Source: an uncultured Eubacteriales bacterium (lineage in GTDB: Bacteria > Bacillota > Clostridia > Oscillospirales > Oscillospiraceae). Taken from it: a stretch of DNA of 6,568 nt. Shown here piece by piece: positions 1 to 6,145 of the stretch; position 1 is the stretch's first letter; every line of letters begins with the position of its first letter. A program made the translations under genes and the position numbers. Location: assembly GCA_900546415.1 (NCBI GenBank), contig URCY01000074.1, forward strand, positions 1 to 6,568, written 5' to 3'. The notes below the pieces were generated by a model that saw only the letters and a list, made by a program, of their open reading frames with translations, did not search any database and was not told the origin of the DNA.

Positions 1-575
1 ACCCAGACGACGTTGATCTCCGCGTCGCTGTCCCAGCCCCAGACGCGCTCGAGAATGCGCTCGGCCGAGAGCACGACCTGCGGCGCGCGCAGAAACAGCT
101 CCATGACCTGAAATTCCCGGCCGCTGAGGCGCACCGCCTGCTCCCTGCAGGACAGGCGTCCCGCTGCGGCGTCGAGCGTGAGGTCGGCATAGGTCAGCGC
201 CGTCGGCTTATAGTCCCCGGCGCGGCGCAGCATCGCACGCACGCGGCAGATCAGCTCGTCCGGCTCGAACGGCTTTGGCAGGTAATCGTCCGCCCCGGCG
301 TTGAAGCCCGTGATGCGGTCGTCCTTCTGCGCCTTGGCCGTGAGCATCATCACGGGGGTGCGGATCCGCTCGGCGCGCAGCCGCCGCAGCACCTCCACGC
401 CGTCCAGCCTGGGCATCATGACGTCGAGGATGATCGCGTCATAGCCGCCGGAGACGGCGTAGTCATAGGCCGCCTGCCCATCAAAGACGGTGTCGACGGA
501 GAATTGATTTTTTTCGAAGAAAACGGAGAGCGCCTCGGCCAGATTGCGCTCGTCCTCTGCAATCAGAATTCGCAT
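1..575 (-). CDS. OmpR/PhoB-family two-component response regulator, C-terminus cut by window edge
   Basis: Reading leftward from ATG at 575-573, the first 191 residues of a response regulator are visible. The N-terminus MRILIAEDE carries the acidic pair (Glu7, Asp8) of the receiver domain. The phospho-acceptor is Asp51 in ILDVMMPRLDG, the switch Thr is T79 in MMLTAKAQ, and the conserved Lys is K101 in DDYLPKPFEPDEL. A winged-helix DNA-binding domain follows from about residue 125 (LSGREFQVMELF, then ERVWGWDSDAEINVVW). The last roughly 35 residues of a normal 225-residue protein, including the end of the recognition helix and the wing, lie beyond base 1. A GGTGA ribosome binding site sits six bases upstream (582-586). 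By family it is phosphorylated by a partner histidine kinase, probably encoded further left but not visible. It is divergent from the SLH surface-protein gene and may control it and itself. The family assignment is firm; its targets and signal are inferred. Confidence 0.95.
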   Translation of the reverse strand, partial: MRILIAEDERNLAEALSVFFEKNQFSVDTVFDGQAAYDYAVSGGYDAIILDVMMPRLDGVEVLRRLRAERIRTPVMMLTAKAQKDDRITGFNAGADDYLPKPFEPDELICRVRAMLRRAGDYKPTALTYADLTLDAAAGRLSCREQAVRLSGREFQVMELFLRAPQVVLSAERILERVWGWDSDAEINVVW

Positions 576-592
576 GTTGCATCACCGCTCTC

Positions 593-621
593 AGTTTAGC
601 AGAATTATTTTGACAAATCAA
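593..621 (-). promoter_or_regulatory. Probable sigma-A promoter of the response regulator gene
   Basis: On the minus strand, TTGATT (621-616) and TAAACT (598-593) are separated by exactly 17 bases, with a TGC extension just before the -10 box. Transcription would begin near 586, which puts the GGTGA ribosome binding site almost at the mRNA 5' end. That is unusually tight, so a different start cannot be excluded. The -35 box lies only seven bases from the direct repeats at 628-649, so a protein bound there could also affect this promoter. Confidence 0.45.
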
Positions 622-627
622 CCGTTT

Positions 628-660
628 CTTTAAGTTCGCTTTAGGAACGTGCGCTACAAT
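628..660 (+). promoter_or_regulatory. Activator-type promoter: tandem 11-bp direct repeat plus TACAAT -10 box
   Basis: CTTTAAGTTCG (628-638) is followed directly by CTTTAGGAACG (639-649), an 11-bp tandem repeat with cores TTTAAG (629-634) and TTTAGG (640-645). Nine bases after the second core comes TACAAT (655-660), the only good -10 box before the SLH gene. No proper -35 hexamer lies 16-18 bases upstream of it; the repeats occupy that place. OmpR/PhoB-family regulators bind head-to-tail on repeats of one helical turn, and this core is one base from the TTTAAG-N5-TTTAAG site known for streptococcal CiaR. It is inferred that the adjacent regulator, when phosphorylated, activates the SLH gene here, with transcription starting near 667. 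Confidence 0.6.
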
Positions 661-670
661 CAAGCCATAC

Positions 671-684
671 GGAACGGAGGTTCC
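671..684 (+). other. Small 5'-end hairpin in the SLH gene leader
   Basis: GGAAC (671-675) pairs perfectly with GTTCC (680-684) around a GGAG loop, within a few bases of the predicted transcript start near 667. The sequence GGAGG (676-680) looks like a ribosome binding site but is 28 bases from the ATG, too far to serve it; the used site is AAAGGA at 694-699. A 5'-terminal stem can protect mRNA from decay, but that role is inferred. Confidence 0.4.
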
Positions 685-708
685 CTAAATCAGAAAGGAT
701 GAATTTTT

Positions 709-2835
709 ATGAAACAGGCACTCTCGCTTCTGCTCACGCTGGCGCTGCTGCTCTGCTTCGTGCCCGTGGCCTCGGCTGCGGACTACAGCGGCGCGACTGC
801 CTTTGTCTTCTCCAACGACGGGATCGCCGTCACGGAGGGCGAGGCGACCGACTATAAGATCAGCGGCACGGCGCTGACGATCAACGCCGCCGGGACGTAT
901 GTGCTCTCCGGCGCGTGCGCCGACGGCTCGGTCAAGGTTAAAAAGGGCACGACGGGCGTCACCCTCGTGCTGAACGGGCTGGAGCTGACCTCCGCCGCGA
1001 CCGCTCCGATCACCTGCAACAAGTCCACCGGCGTCACGCTCGTGATCGCCGACGGCTCGGTCAACACCCTGACCGACTCCGAACAGAATAACGACGACAA
1101 CTATCCCGACAACACCGACGCCGAAAACGCCGTTATCAAGTGCAAGGATGGCTCGCAGGTCACGATCTGCGGCGGCGGCACGCTGAACATCAACGCCAAC
1201 GGCAAAAACGGCATCAAATCCGGCGCCACGACCGACGGGGAGGGCGAGGCCTGGCTGCTCATCCGCGAGGCGACGCTGAATATTCAGGCGCCCGTGAACG
1301 ATGCCATCAACGCCGAGCAGCTTCTGACCGTTGAGAGCGGCACGCTGAATATCGCCGCCGCGGACGACGGCGTCCACTGCGACTACGTTCTGAACATCGG
1401 CACGGCGGACGGTGACGGCCCGACGATCACGATCACGGATTGCGGTGAGGGTCTTGAGGGCGCGACGCTGAACGTCTATTCCGGCAATATCACGATTCAT
1501 TCCGAGGACGACTGCCTCAATGCGGCCAATTCCGACCTGACCGATTATGCCTATGAGATGAACATCTACGGCGGCACGCTTGCGGTCGACGCCGAGACCG
1601 GCGACGGCCTCGATTCCAACGGCACGCTGACCATTACGGGCGGCACGGTGCTTGTCTGGACGGCCTCGACTGCCGACAACCAGCCCCTTGACGCCGACGG
1701 TACGATCACGATCAGCGGCGGACTGGTGCTCGGCGCGGGCGGCAGCTCCGGCGCAGGCGGCACGAATATCAGCGCCGCGCAGCCCTATGTGATCTTCGGC
1801 TCGAACGGCATGGGCGGCCAGCCGGGCGGCGGAAATCCTCCTGTGCAGCCGGGCGAGGGGAACGGTCAACCGGGCGGCGGCACGACGCCTCCGTCGAAGC
1901 CCGACGACGGCAACGGCCAACCCGGCGGCGGCACGACGCCTCCCTCAAAGCCTGACGACGGGAACGGCCAGCCGGGCGGCCAGAGCGCGGTTCTCGTCGC
2001 CAAGGGCGAGACGCTGAGCATCCGCGACAGCGAAGGCAACACGGTCTATTCCGCCTCGGCCGTCTGCGACGTGCACGATGCCGTGTTCTCCTCTGCCGAC
2101 CTGATTTCCGGCGAAACCTATATGCTCTGCTCCGGCGACACCGAGGCGGCCACCGCCACGGCCGGTACGGAGAGCAGCGCCCCGGGCTTTCAACCCGGCG
2201 GCGACCCCGGAAAGCCCGGCAACCGACCGGACGTCACCCTTCCTTACACCGACGTTTCTCAGAGCGATTGGTTTTATCCTTATGTTGCATTCGCTTATGA
2301 GCGCGCTTGGATGACCGGCACAAGCGAGACGACCTTCTCCCCGGAGGAGACGACCACCCGCGCCATGCTTGTCACCGTGCTCTACCGTCTGGAGGGCAAG
2401 CCCGCTGTTGACGCGGCCTCCGGCTTCTCGGATGTCTCGTCTGGCAGCTACTATGCCGACGCGGTCGCTTGGGCGAAGACCAACGGCATCGTCAACGGCA
2501 CGAGCGAGACGACCTTCTCGCCGAACGAACCGGTCACGCGCGAGCAGACCGCCGCGATCCTCTATCGCTATGCGCAGTACAAGGGCTATGACGTCGAAAA
2601 AACGGCCGACCTGACCGCCTATGCCGACGCCGCCGCGATCCACAGCTATGCCAAGAACGCCATGTCGTGGGCAACTGCGGCAGGTATCCTCAACGGCGTC
2701 AGTAGCACGTCGCTCGAGCCGACCGGCAGCGCCACGCGCGCCCAGGTTGCGACCGTTCTGACGCGCTTCGCGCAGACAACGCAGACGCCGCCCGCCCCGC
2801 CGCAGCAAGGTGCGCCCGACACAAATGCCGCATGA
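709..2835 (+). CDS. Secreted SLH-anchored protein with Cthe_2159-type carbohydrate-binding beta-helix domain
   Basis: A 708-residue exported protein. Residues 1-23 form a classical signal peptide with a likely cut after ASA (before ADYSG). Residues about 25-365 are short beta-strand repeats rich in Thr, Ile and Asp-Gly turns (DDGVH, DDCLNA, GDGLDSNG), matching the Cthe_2159/DUF4353 carbohydrate-binding family; the founding member binds cellulose and pectin-type polymers. A Gly/Pro/Asp linker with a 17-residue repeat covers 369-424. Residues 425-490 resemble the usual end of the same domain. Three SLH repeats follow at about 513-563, 573-626 and 637-690, each with a TRA/TRE motif at R551, R611 and R677; these bind secondary cell-wall polymer. 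The C-terminus is a short Pro-rich tail. Start choice: AAAGGA at 694-699, nine bases upstream. It probably displays a polysaccharide- or Ca2+-binding fold on the cell surface; the ligand is unknown. No clear terminator follows. Confidence 0.93.
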   Translation: MKQALSLLLTLALLLCFVPVASAADYSGATAFVFSNDGIAVTEGEATDYKISGTALTINAAGTYVLSGACADGSVKVKKGTTGVTLVLNGLELTSAATAPITCNKSTGVTLVIADGSVNTLTDSEQNNDDNYPDNTDAENAVIKCKDGSQVTICGGGTLNINANGKNGIKSGATTDGEGEAWLLIREATLNIQAPVNDAINAEQLLTVESGTLNIAAADDGVHCDYVLNIGTADGDGPTITITDCGEGLEGATLNVYSGNITIHSEDDCLNAANSDLTDYAYEMNIYGGTLAVDAETGDGLDSNGTLTITGGTVLVWTASTADNQPLDADGTITISGGLVLGAGGSSGAGGTNISAAQPYVIFGSNGMGGQPGGGNPPVQPGEGNGQPGGGTTPPSKPDDGNGQPGGGTTPPSKPDDGNGQPGGQSAVLVAKGETLSIRDSEGNTVYSASAVCDVHDAVFSSADLISGETYMLCSGDTEAATATAGTESSAPGFQPGGDPGKPGNRPDVTLPYTDVSQSDWFYPYVAFAYERAWMTGTSETTFSPEETTTRAMLVTVLYRLEGKPAVDAASGFSDVSSGSYYADAVAWAKTNGIVNGTSETTFSPNEPVTREQTAAILYRYAQYKGYDVEKTADLTAYADAAAIHSYAKNAMSWATAAGILNGVSSTSLEPTGSATRAQVATVLTRFAQTTQTPPAPPQQGAPDTNAA
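1858..1980 (+). repeat. 51-bp in-frame tandem repeat (Gly/Pro/Asp linker), 2.4 copies
   Basis: Two full copies (1858-1908 and 1909-1959) and a 21-base partial third (1960-1980) encode GNGQPGGGTTPPSKPDD, the same 17 residues, twice, then GNGQPGG. The two full copies differ at six bases, all at third codon positions and all silent. The repeat therefore has been kept at the protein level and is not a very recent slippage product. It forms an extended linker inside the SLH surface protein, between the main beta-helix and its apparent terminal strands. Confidence 0.9.
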
Positions 2836-2874
2836 CCTTTTATCGCCGGATCGCGCTTTTTTGAAAGAAAGCAC

Positions 2875-2903
2875 TTGACAGCCTCTGCGCCGTGTCGTAT
2901 TAT
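2875..2903 (+). promoter_or_regulatory. Strong sigma-A promoter for the RluA-family gene
   Basis: TTGACA (2875-2880), a 17-base spacer and TATTAT (2898-2903) give a near-consensus promoter. Transcription should begin near 2910, leaving a leader of about 33 bases before the ATG at 2943. The promoter lies 39 bases after the SLH stop codon, so this gene does not depend on read-through from upstream. Confidence 0.85.
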
Positions 2904-2930
2904 CATAGTAGTATGACAAAAACCATTCCG

Positions 2931-2936
2931 AGGAGG
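2931..2936 (+). promoter_or_regulatory. Ribosome binding site that fixes the RluA-family start
   Basis: AGGAGG lies six bases before ATG at 2943-2945. The longer in-frame candidate beginning at 2892 (GTG) lies within the promoter, upstream of the predicted transcript start, and ATG 2913 has no ribosome binding site. The start at 2943 is therefore strongly preferred. Confidence 0.9.
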
Positions 2937-2942
2937 CGCGCG

Positions 2943-3614
2943 ATGATCGTCTATCAGGATCGCCGCATCGTCGTTGCGGAGAAGCCCTGCGGAGTGCTCT
3001 CGACCGACGAGCCGGGCGGGATGCCCGAGCTGCTCCGGCAGGAGCTGGGCGAGCCAAAGGGCTGCGTGCTTACGGTTCACCGGCTCGACCGGGCTGTCGG
3101 CGGGCTGATGGTCTTCGCCCGGTCGCACCGCGCGGCTGCGCTGCTCTCGGAGCAGATCCGGAACGGCGCTTTTCAAAAAGAATACCTCGCCGTCGTCCAC
3201 GGCTGCCCCGAGCGGCCGGAGGGACTGCTCACCGACTATTTGACCCGCGACCGAAAGACCCGTATGACCCTGATTGCCGCAGGGGAAGGGGCTGATGCGC
3301 AGGAGGCCCGGCTGCATTACACCGTGCTTGCCGGGCATCAGGGGGTAACACTGTTGCGTATCCGGCTGCTGACCGGACGAACGCACCAGATTCGCGCACA
3401 GTTTTCCGGTCGCGGAATGCCGCTGGTCGGTGATCGGAAGTACGGCTATGGCGAGGACTGCCCCATCGGTCTGTGGTCCTGGCTGCTCTCCTTCCGACAC
3501 CCGCAGACCGATGAGGCAGTGACCCTCCGCAGGCTCCCGCTGCCCGCGCCGCCCTGGACGCCGTTCCGGGCTGCTCTCGCGGCGCTGATGCAAAAAGAAA
3601 GCGCGGCAAAATAA
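2943..3614 (+). CDS. RluA-family pseudouridine synthase without S4 domain
   Basis: A 223-residue enzyme that should convert a specific uridine in an RNA (rRNA or tRNA) to pseudouridine in the cytoplasm. It opens directly with the catalytic-domain core (VAEKPCGVLS, residues 11-20). The catalytic motif is HRLDRAVGGL, with nucleophile Asp49; the more usual Thr-Ser after the aspartate is replaced by Val-Gly. The later family motif GRTHQIRAQF is at 145-154, followed by the conserved VGDRKYG. There is no N-terminal S4 RNA-binding domain and the length fits the small single-domain RluA-like enzymes of Firmicutes. It has its own promoter and ends just before a bidirectional terminator. Its target uridine cannot be told from sequence alone, so no gene symbol is given. 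Catalysis is well supported; substrate is unknown. Confidence 0.92.
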   Translation: MIVYQDRRIVVAEKPCGVLSTDEPGGMPELLRQELGEPKGCVLTVHRLDRAVGGLMVFARSHRAAALLSEQIRNGAFQKEYLAVVHGCPERPEGLLTDYLTRDRKTRMTLIAAGEGADAQEARLHYTVLAGHQGVTLLRIRLLTGRTHQIRAQFSGRGMPLVGDRKYGYGEDCPIGLWSWLLSFRHPQTDEAVTLRRLPLPAPPWTPFRAALAALMQKESAAK

Positions 3615-3623
3615 CGCCCCGAA

Positions 3624-3688
3624 AAAAGCAGAGACCCGAAACCCTTTCATGGCCAAACGGCTCGAAAAGGGCTTCGGGTTTTGCTTTT
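3624..3688. terminator. Bidirectional intrinsic terminator between convergent pseudouridine synthase genes
   Basis: ACCCGAA (3634-3640) pairs with TTCGGGT (3673-3679); after an A/C mismatch, CCCTTT (3642-3647) pairs with AAAGGG (3666-3671). A small inner stem GCC/GGC (3652-3654 with 3659-3661) caps it. Outside, AAAAGCA (3624-3630) can pair with TGCTTTT (3682-3688), so there is an A-run on one side and a T-run on the other. It begins ten bases after the plus-strand stop codon and ends eleven bases from the minus-strand stop codon, so it should serve both genes. Confidence 0.88.
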
Positions 3689-3699
3689 CTATGGCGCGC

Positions 3700-4599
<900 letters not shown>

Positions 4600-4624
4600 G
4601 GTGATACCTCGTTCGTTTTTCTTC

Positions 4625-4653
4625 AGTATAGCACAGCGGACGGGGAATATCAA
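4625..4653 (-). promoter_or_regulatory. Sigma-A promoter of the rluD gene, overlapping the spoIIP stop codon
   Basis: On the minus strand, TTGATA (4653-4648), a 17-base spacer and TATACT (4630-4625) with a TGC extension before the -10 box make a strong vegetative promoter. The -35 hexamer contains the TGA stop codon of spoIIP (4652-4650). rRNA modification can therefore be transcribed in growing cells although the gene sits just downstream of a sporulation gene. Confidence 0.85.
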
Positions 4654-5615
4654 ACGGAATCGAGCAATTCCTTCAGGCAATCGGCGAAAAACACGGCCGA
4701 GGCCTCGGCCTGCTCAAGTGTGTTCCCGGCCGCGCCGACCTCGAGCAGGATGGAATGCGGCGTCAGATGCTGATTATAACGCGATGCGCGCAGCAGCAGC
4801 GGCCGAAATACGCCGTCCGACTCGCGCTGACCGAGCAGCTGCAGCTTCAGCGCGAAGGAGACGTTTTCCTGCCAGTTGGGGTGATACAGCCCCGAGACAT
4901 CCGTCCCCATGACCAGCAACAGCTCGGCGACATCCTCGCCGTTCAGCTGCCCCGTCAGGGCGAGCTGATTGCCGTCGGCGTCCTCCACGGCGTCACGGTG
5001 GACGTCGATCACGATCTGGATGCTCGGATACTGAGCAAGCAGCGTCGAGATCCCCTCGGCCGAGTGCTCATAGGCGTCGATGTAGCCCTCCGCATCATAG
5101 ACCGTCGTGTCGTGGATCGCCCGGATGCCGTTCGCATTCAGTCTGTCGCAGAGCGTCTGCCCGACTTGGATCACGCTGTGCGCCGGGTCGGACGAATGAT
5201 AATCCGGCGAATCGCAGTAGGCCTCCGTGGCGTGCGTGTGCATCACGAGCACGAGCGGCCCGTCGACGTTTCGGTCAAGCTCCAGCGGCGCAGTGAGCAG
5301 CGCCGCCGTGTCCGGACCGACCTCCGCGCGGTCGCGCACAGCCAGCTCCGCCGCGTCCTCGGCGCGAAACTGCACCCCGCTGCGCCGCTGCGGCGGCGTG
5401 TAGACCATGCAGGGGTAGTCCTGCGCTGCGTCGGCTGCCTCCGTCGCGGCAGAAGGCGCCGTTTCGACCGCATTCGCCACAGAAAGCGCCGCTTCGAGCG
5501 GCTCGACCGCGCGCGGATGCGCCATGTACCACATCCCGCCGCGCAGCAGCAGCGCCGCCGCCAGCACCGCGCAGCACATGCCGCGCATCGACCGATGTCC
5601 TCTGTTCGCCGCCAT
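4650..5615 (-). CDS. spoIIP: Stage II sporulation protein P (SpoIIP), peptidoglycan hydrolase
   Basis: A 321-residue membrane-anchored cell-wall hydrolase. By family it is the amidase/endopeptidase of the SpoIID-SpoIIM-SpoIIP complex, which thins septal peptidoglycan and drives engulfment of the forespore. A hydrophobic segment at about residues 12-31 anchors it, followed by an Ala-rich, low-complexity stretch to about 65. The SpoIIP core begins with LVLVMHTHATEAY (His126, His128, Glu131), then VGQTLCDRL, the conserved IVIDVHRDA (His207), GTDVSGLYHPNWQENVSFAL, RYNQHLTP (His283) and LLEVGAAGNTLEQAEA near the end. Start: ATG at 5615 with GGGAGG seven bases upstream (5623-5628). It is followed after 50 bases by the rluD-type gene, which has its own promoter. 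A sigma-E-like promoter lies upstream. Identification by motif order is firm; a spore-forming ancestry is implied. Confidence 0.95.
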   Translation of the reverse strand: MAANRGHRSMRGMCCAVLAAALLLRGGMWYMAHPRAVEPLEAALSVANAVETAPSAATEAADAAQDYPCMVYTPPQRRSGVQFRAEDAAELAVRDRAEVGPDTAALLTAPLELDRNVDGPLVLVMHTHATEAYCDSPDYHSSDPAHSVIQVGQTLCDRLNANGIRAIHDTTVYDAEGYIDAYEHSAEGISTLLAQYPSIQIVIDVHRDAVEDADGNQLALTGQLNGEDVAELLLVMGTDVSGLYHPNWQENVSFALKLQLLGQRESDGVFRPLLLRASRYNQHLTPHSILLEVGAAGNTLEQAEASAVFFADCLKELLDSV

Positions 5616-5636
5616 GCCCGTCCCTCCCTTTGTCCA

Positions 5637-5665
5637 AGCCTATGCCCGATTTCCTGCGCATATGC
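5637..5665 (-). promoter_or_regulatory. Candidate sigma-E-like (mother-cell) promoter of spoIIP
   Basis: On the minus strand, GCATATG (5665-5659) resembles the sigma-E -35 box (consensus about KMATATT). Fourteen bases later CATAGGCT (5644-5637) resembles the -10 box (consensus about CATACAHT), matching it at the CATA core and final T. Transcription would start a few bases before the ribosome binding site at 5623-5628. spoIIP is sigma-E dependent in Bacillus, which fits, but the match is imperfect and no good sigma-A promoter was seen as an alternative. Confidence 0.4.
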
Positions 5666-5676
5666 CCGCAAATCGG
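5646..5676. repeat. Nested palindrome overlapping the spoIIP promoter region
   Basis: CCGATTT (5646-5652) and AAATCGG (5670-5676) are perfect inverted repeats, and the 8-bp palindrome GCATATGC (5658-5665) sits at their centre. The whole 31-bp structure is symmetric about base 5661 and covers the candidate -35 box. It could be a binding site for a dimeric regulator, or chance. Confidence 0.4.
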
Positions 5677-5871
5677 CGTGGAAGGGGAGCTGCATTCTGT
5701 GCCGCCCGCACCTCCGTCGGCGCGGGATCGTCGGTGCGTCTCAACCTCAAGCGACGCGTAAGCAAATGCCGCGAGGCGCTTTCTCAGCGTTGGAAAGACG
5801 ACCCCGTGAGCGCCAAAACGATCCGGAGCAGCCGCCTTTGAAAAATTGTTGTTGAAATTTTGAAAAAAGGA
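5677..5871. other. Intergenic stretch between spoIIP and the tRNA promoter; no gene recognised
   Basis: No convincing coding region was found on either strand: the open frames here have no good ribosome binding site or recognisable protein motif. The sequence is GC-rich up to about 5840 and then sharply AT-rich. Short inverted repeats are present (CCCGC 5705-5709 with GCGGG 5722-5726; GCACC 5708-5712 with GGTGC 5733-5737; GGCGCT 5775-5780 with AGCGCC 5809-5814), so an unrecognised structured RNA or dispersed repeat is possible but not shown. Confidence 0.4.
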
Positions 5872-5899
5872 TTGCAATTTCTAAAATATGTGCTATAAT
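5872..5899 (+). promoter_or_regulatory. Promoter of the tRNA-Ala gene
   Basis: TTGCAA (5872-5877), a 16-base spacer and a perfect TATAAT (5894-5899) preceded by a TGC extended -10 element. Transcription should begin near 5906, leaving a leader of about 36 bases before the tRNA. Confidence 0.8.
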
Positions 5900-5916
5900 A
5901 ATTCCCGCAAGAAAGC

Positions 5917-5935
5917 CGGACGCCGCTCGCGTCCG
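5917..5935 (+). other. Leader hairpin just upstream of the tRNA
   Basis: CGGACGC (5917-5923) pairs perfectly with GCGTCCG (5929-5935) around a five-base loop, ending six bases before the tRNA 5' end. It would form in the precursor and could help RNase P or 5' trimming expose the mature end; that role is inferred. Confidence 0.5.
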
Positions 5936-5941
5936 CCATAT

Positions 5942-6017
5942 GGGGTATTAGCTCAGCTGGGAGAGCGCAAGGTTCGCAATCTTGAGGTCAGGGGTTCGAT
6001 CCCCCTATGCTCCACCA
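5942..6017 (+). tRNA. tRNA-Ala (anticodon CGC), CCA end encoded
   Basis: A complete 76-base cloverleaf. Acceptor GGGGTAT pairs with ATGCTCC; the D arm is GCTC/GAGC with an AGCTGGGA loop; the anticodon stem is CAAGG/TCTTG with loop TTCGCAA, giving anticodon CGC, which reads the Ala codon GCG. The variable loop is AGGTC and the T arm is AGGGG-TTCGATC-CCCCT. The G3-U70 wobble pair, the main identity element for alanyl-tRNA synthetase, is present. The CCA tail (6015-6017) is encoded. It has its own promoter and terminator, so it is a single-gene unit. A dedicated reader of GCG suits a GC-rich genome. Confidence 0.96.
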
Positions 6018-6026
6018 AAACAATAT

Positions 6027-6073
6027 AATCCGAACCTTTTGCCGATTGGTCATGGGTTCGGATTTGTTGTTTT
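6027..6073 (+). terminator. Intrinsic terminator of the tRNA-Ala gene
   Basis: AATCCGAACC (6027-6036) pairs perfectly with GGTTCGGATT (6055-6064), and the stem is followed by TGTTGTTTT (6065-6073). It begins ten bases after the encoded CCA end. Confidence 0.85.
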
Positions 6074-6103
6074 AATGGAAGAAATTGAAGACTGGTACTG
6101 GAA

Positions 6104-6143
6104 AAGCCGGGAGGACTGCCGATTATTGCAATCCTCCCGGCTT
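6104..6143 (-). terminator. Strong terminator hairpin downstream of the 61-residue gene
   Basis: AAGCCGGGAGGA (6104-6115) and TCCTCCCGGCTT (6132-6143) form a perfect 12-bp stem; after one mismatch TGC/GCA (6117-6119 with 6128-6130) extends it, with an eight-base loop. It starts two bases after the minus-strand stop codon and is followed on that strand by TTTT. The plus-strand side has only a broken T-run (CTTCTTT), so it acts mainly leftward. Confidence 0.85.
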
Positions 6144-6145
6144 CT

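Noticed and set aside
610..615. TTGACA as a -35 box for the SLH gene
   Set aside because: It is 39 bases from the TACAAT box and has no -10 box at a 16-18 base spacing.
685..1920. Minus-strand open frame of 411 codons opposite the SLH gene
   Set aside because: Its repetitive Arg/Ala/Val-rich translation is the antisense of a GC-rich repeat protein; the plus strand has a signal peptide, known domains and a ribosome binding site.
2836..2874. Terminator after the SLH gene
   Set aside because: There is a T-run near 2857-2863 but no convincing stem before it.
1945..3057. Minus-strand open frame of 370 codons
   Set aside because: Antisense to the SLH repeats and crossing the promoter of the next gene; no recognisable motif.
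4755..5855. Plus-strand open frame of 366 codons opposite spoIIP
   Set aside because: Arg-rich antisense translation with no motif, against an unmistakable SpoIIP on the other strand.
5275..5877. Minus-strand open frame of 200 codons upstream of and overlapping spoIIP
   Set aside because: It lacks a ribosome binding site, overlaps spoIIP out of frame and shows no family motif.
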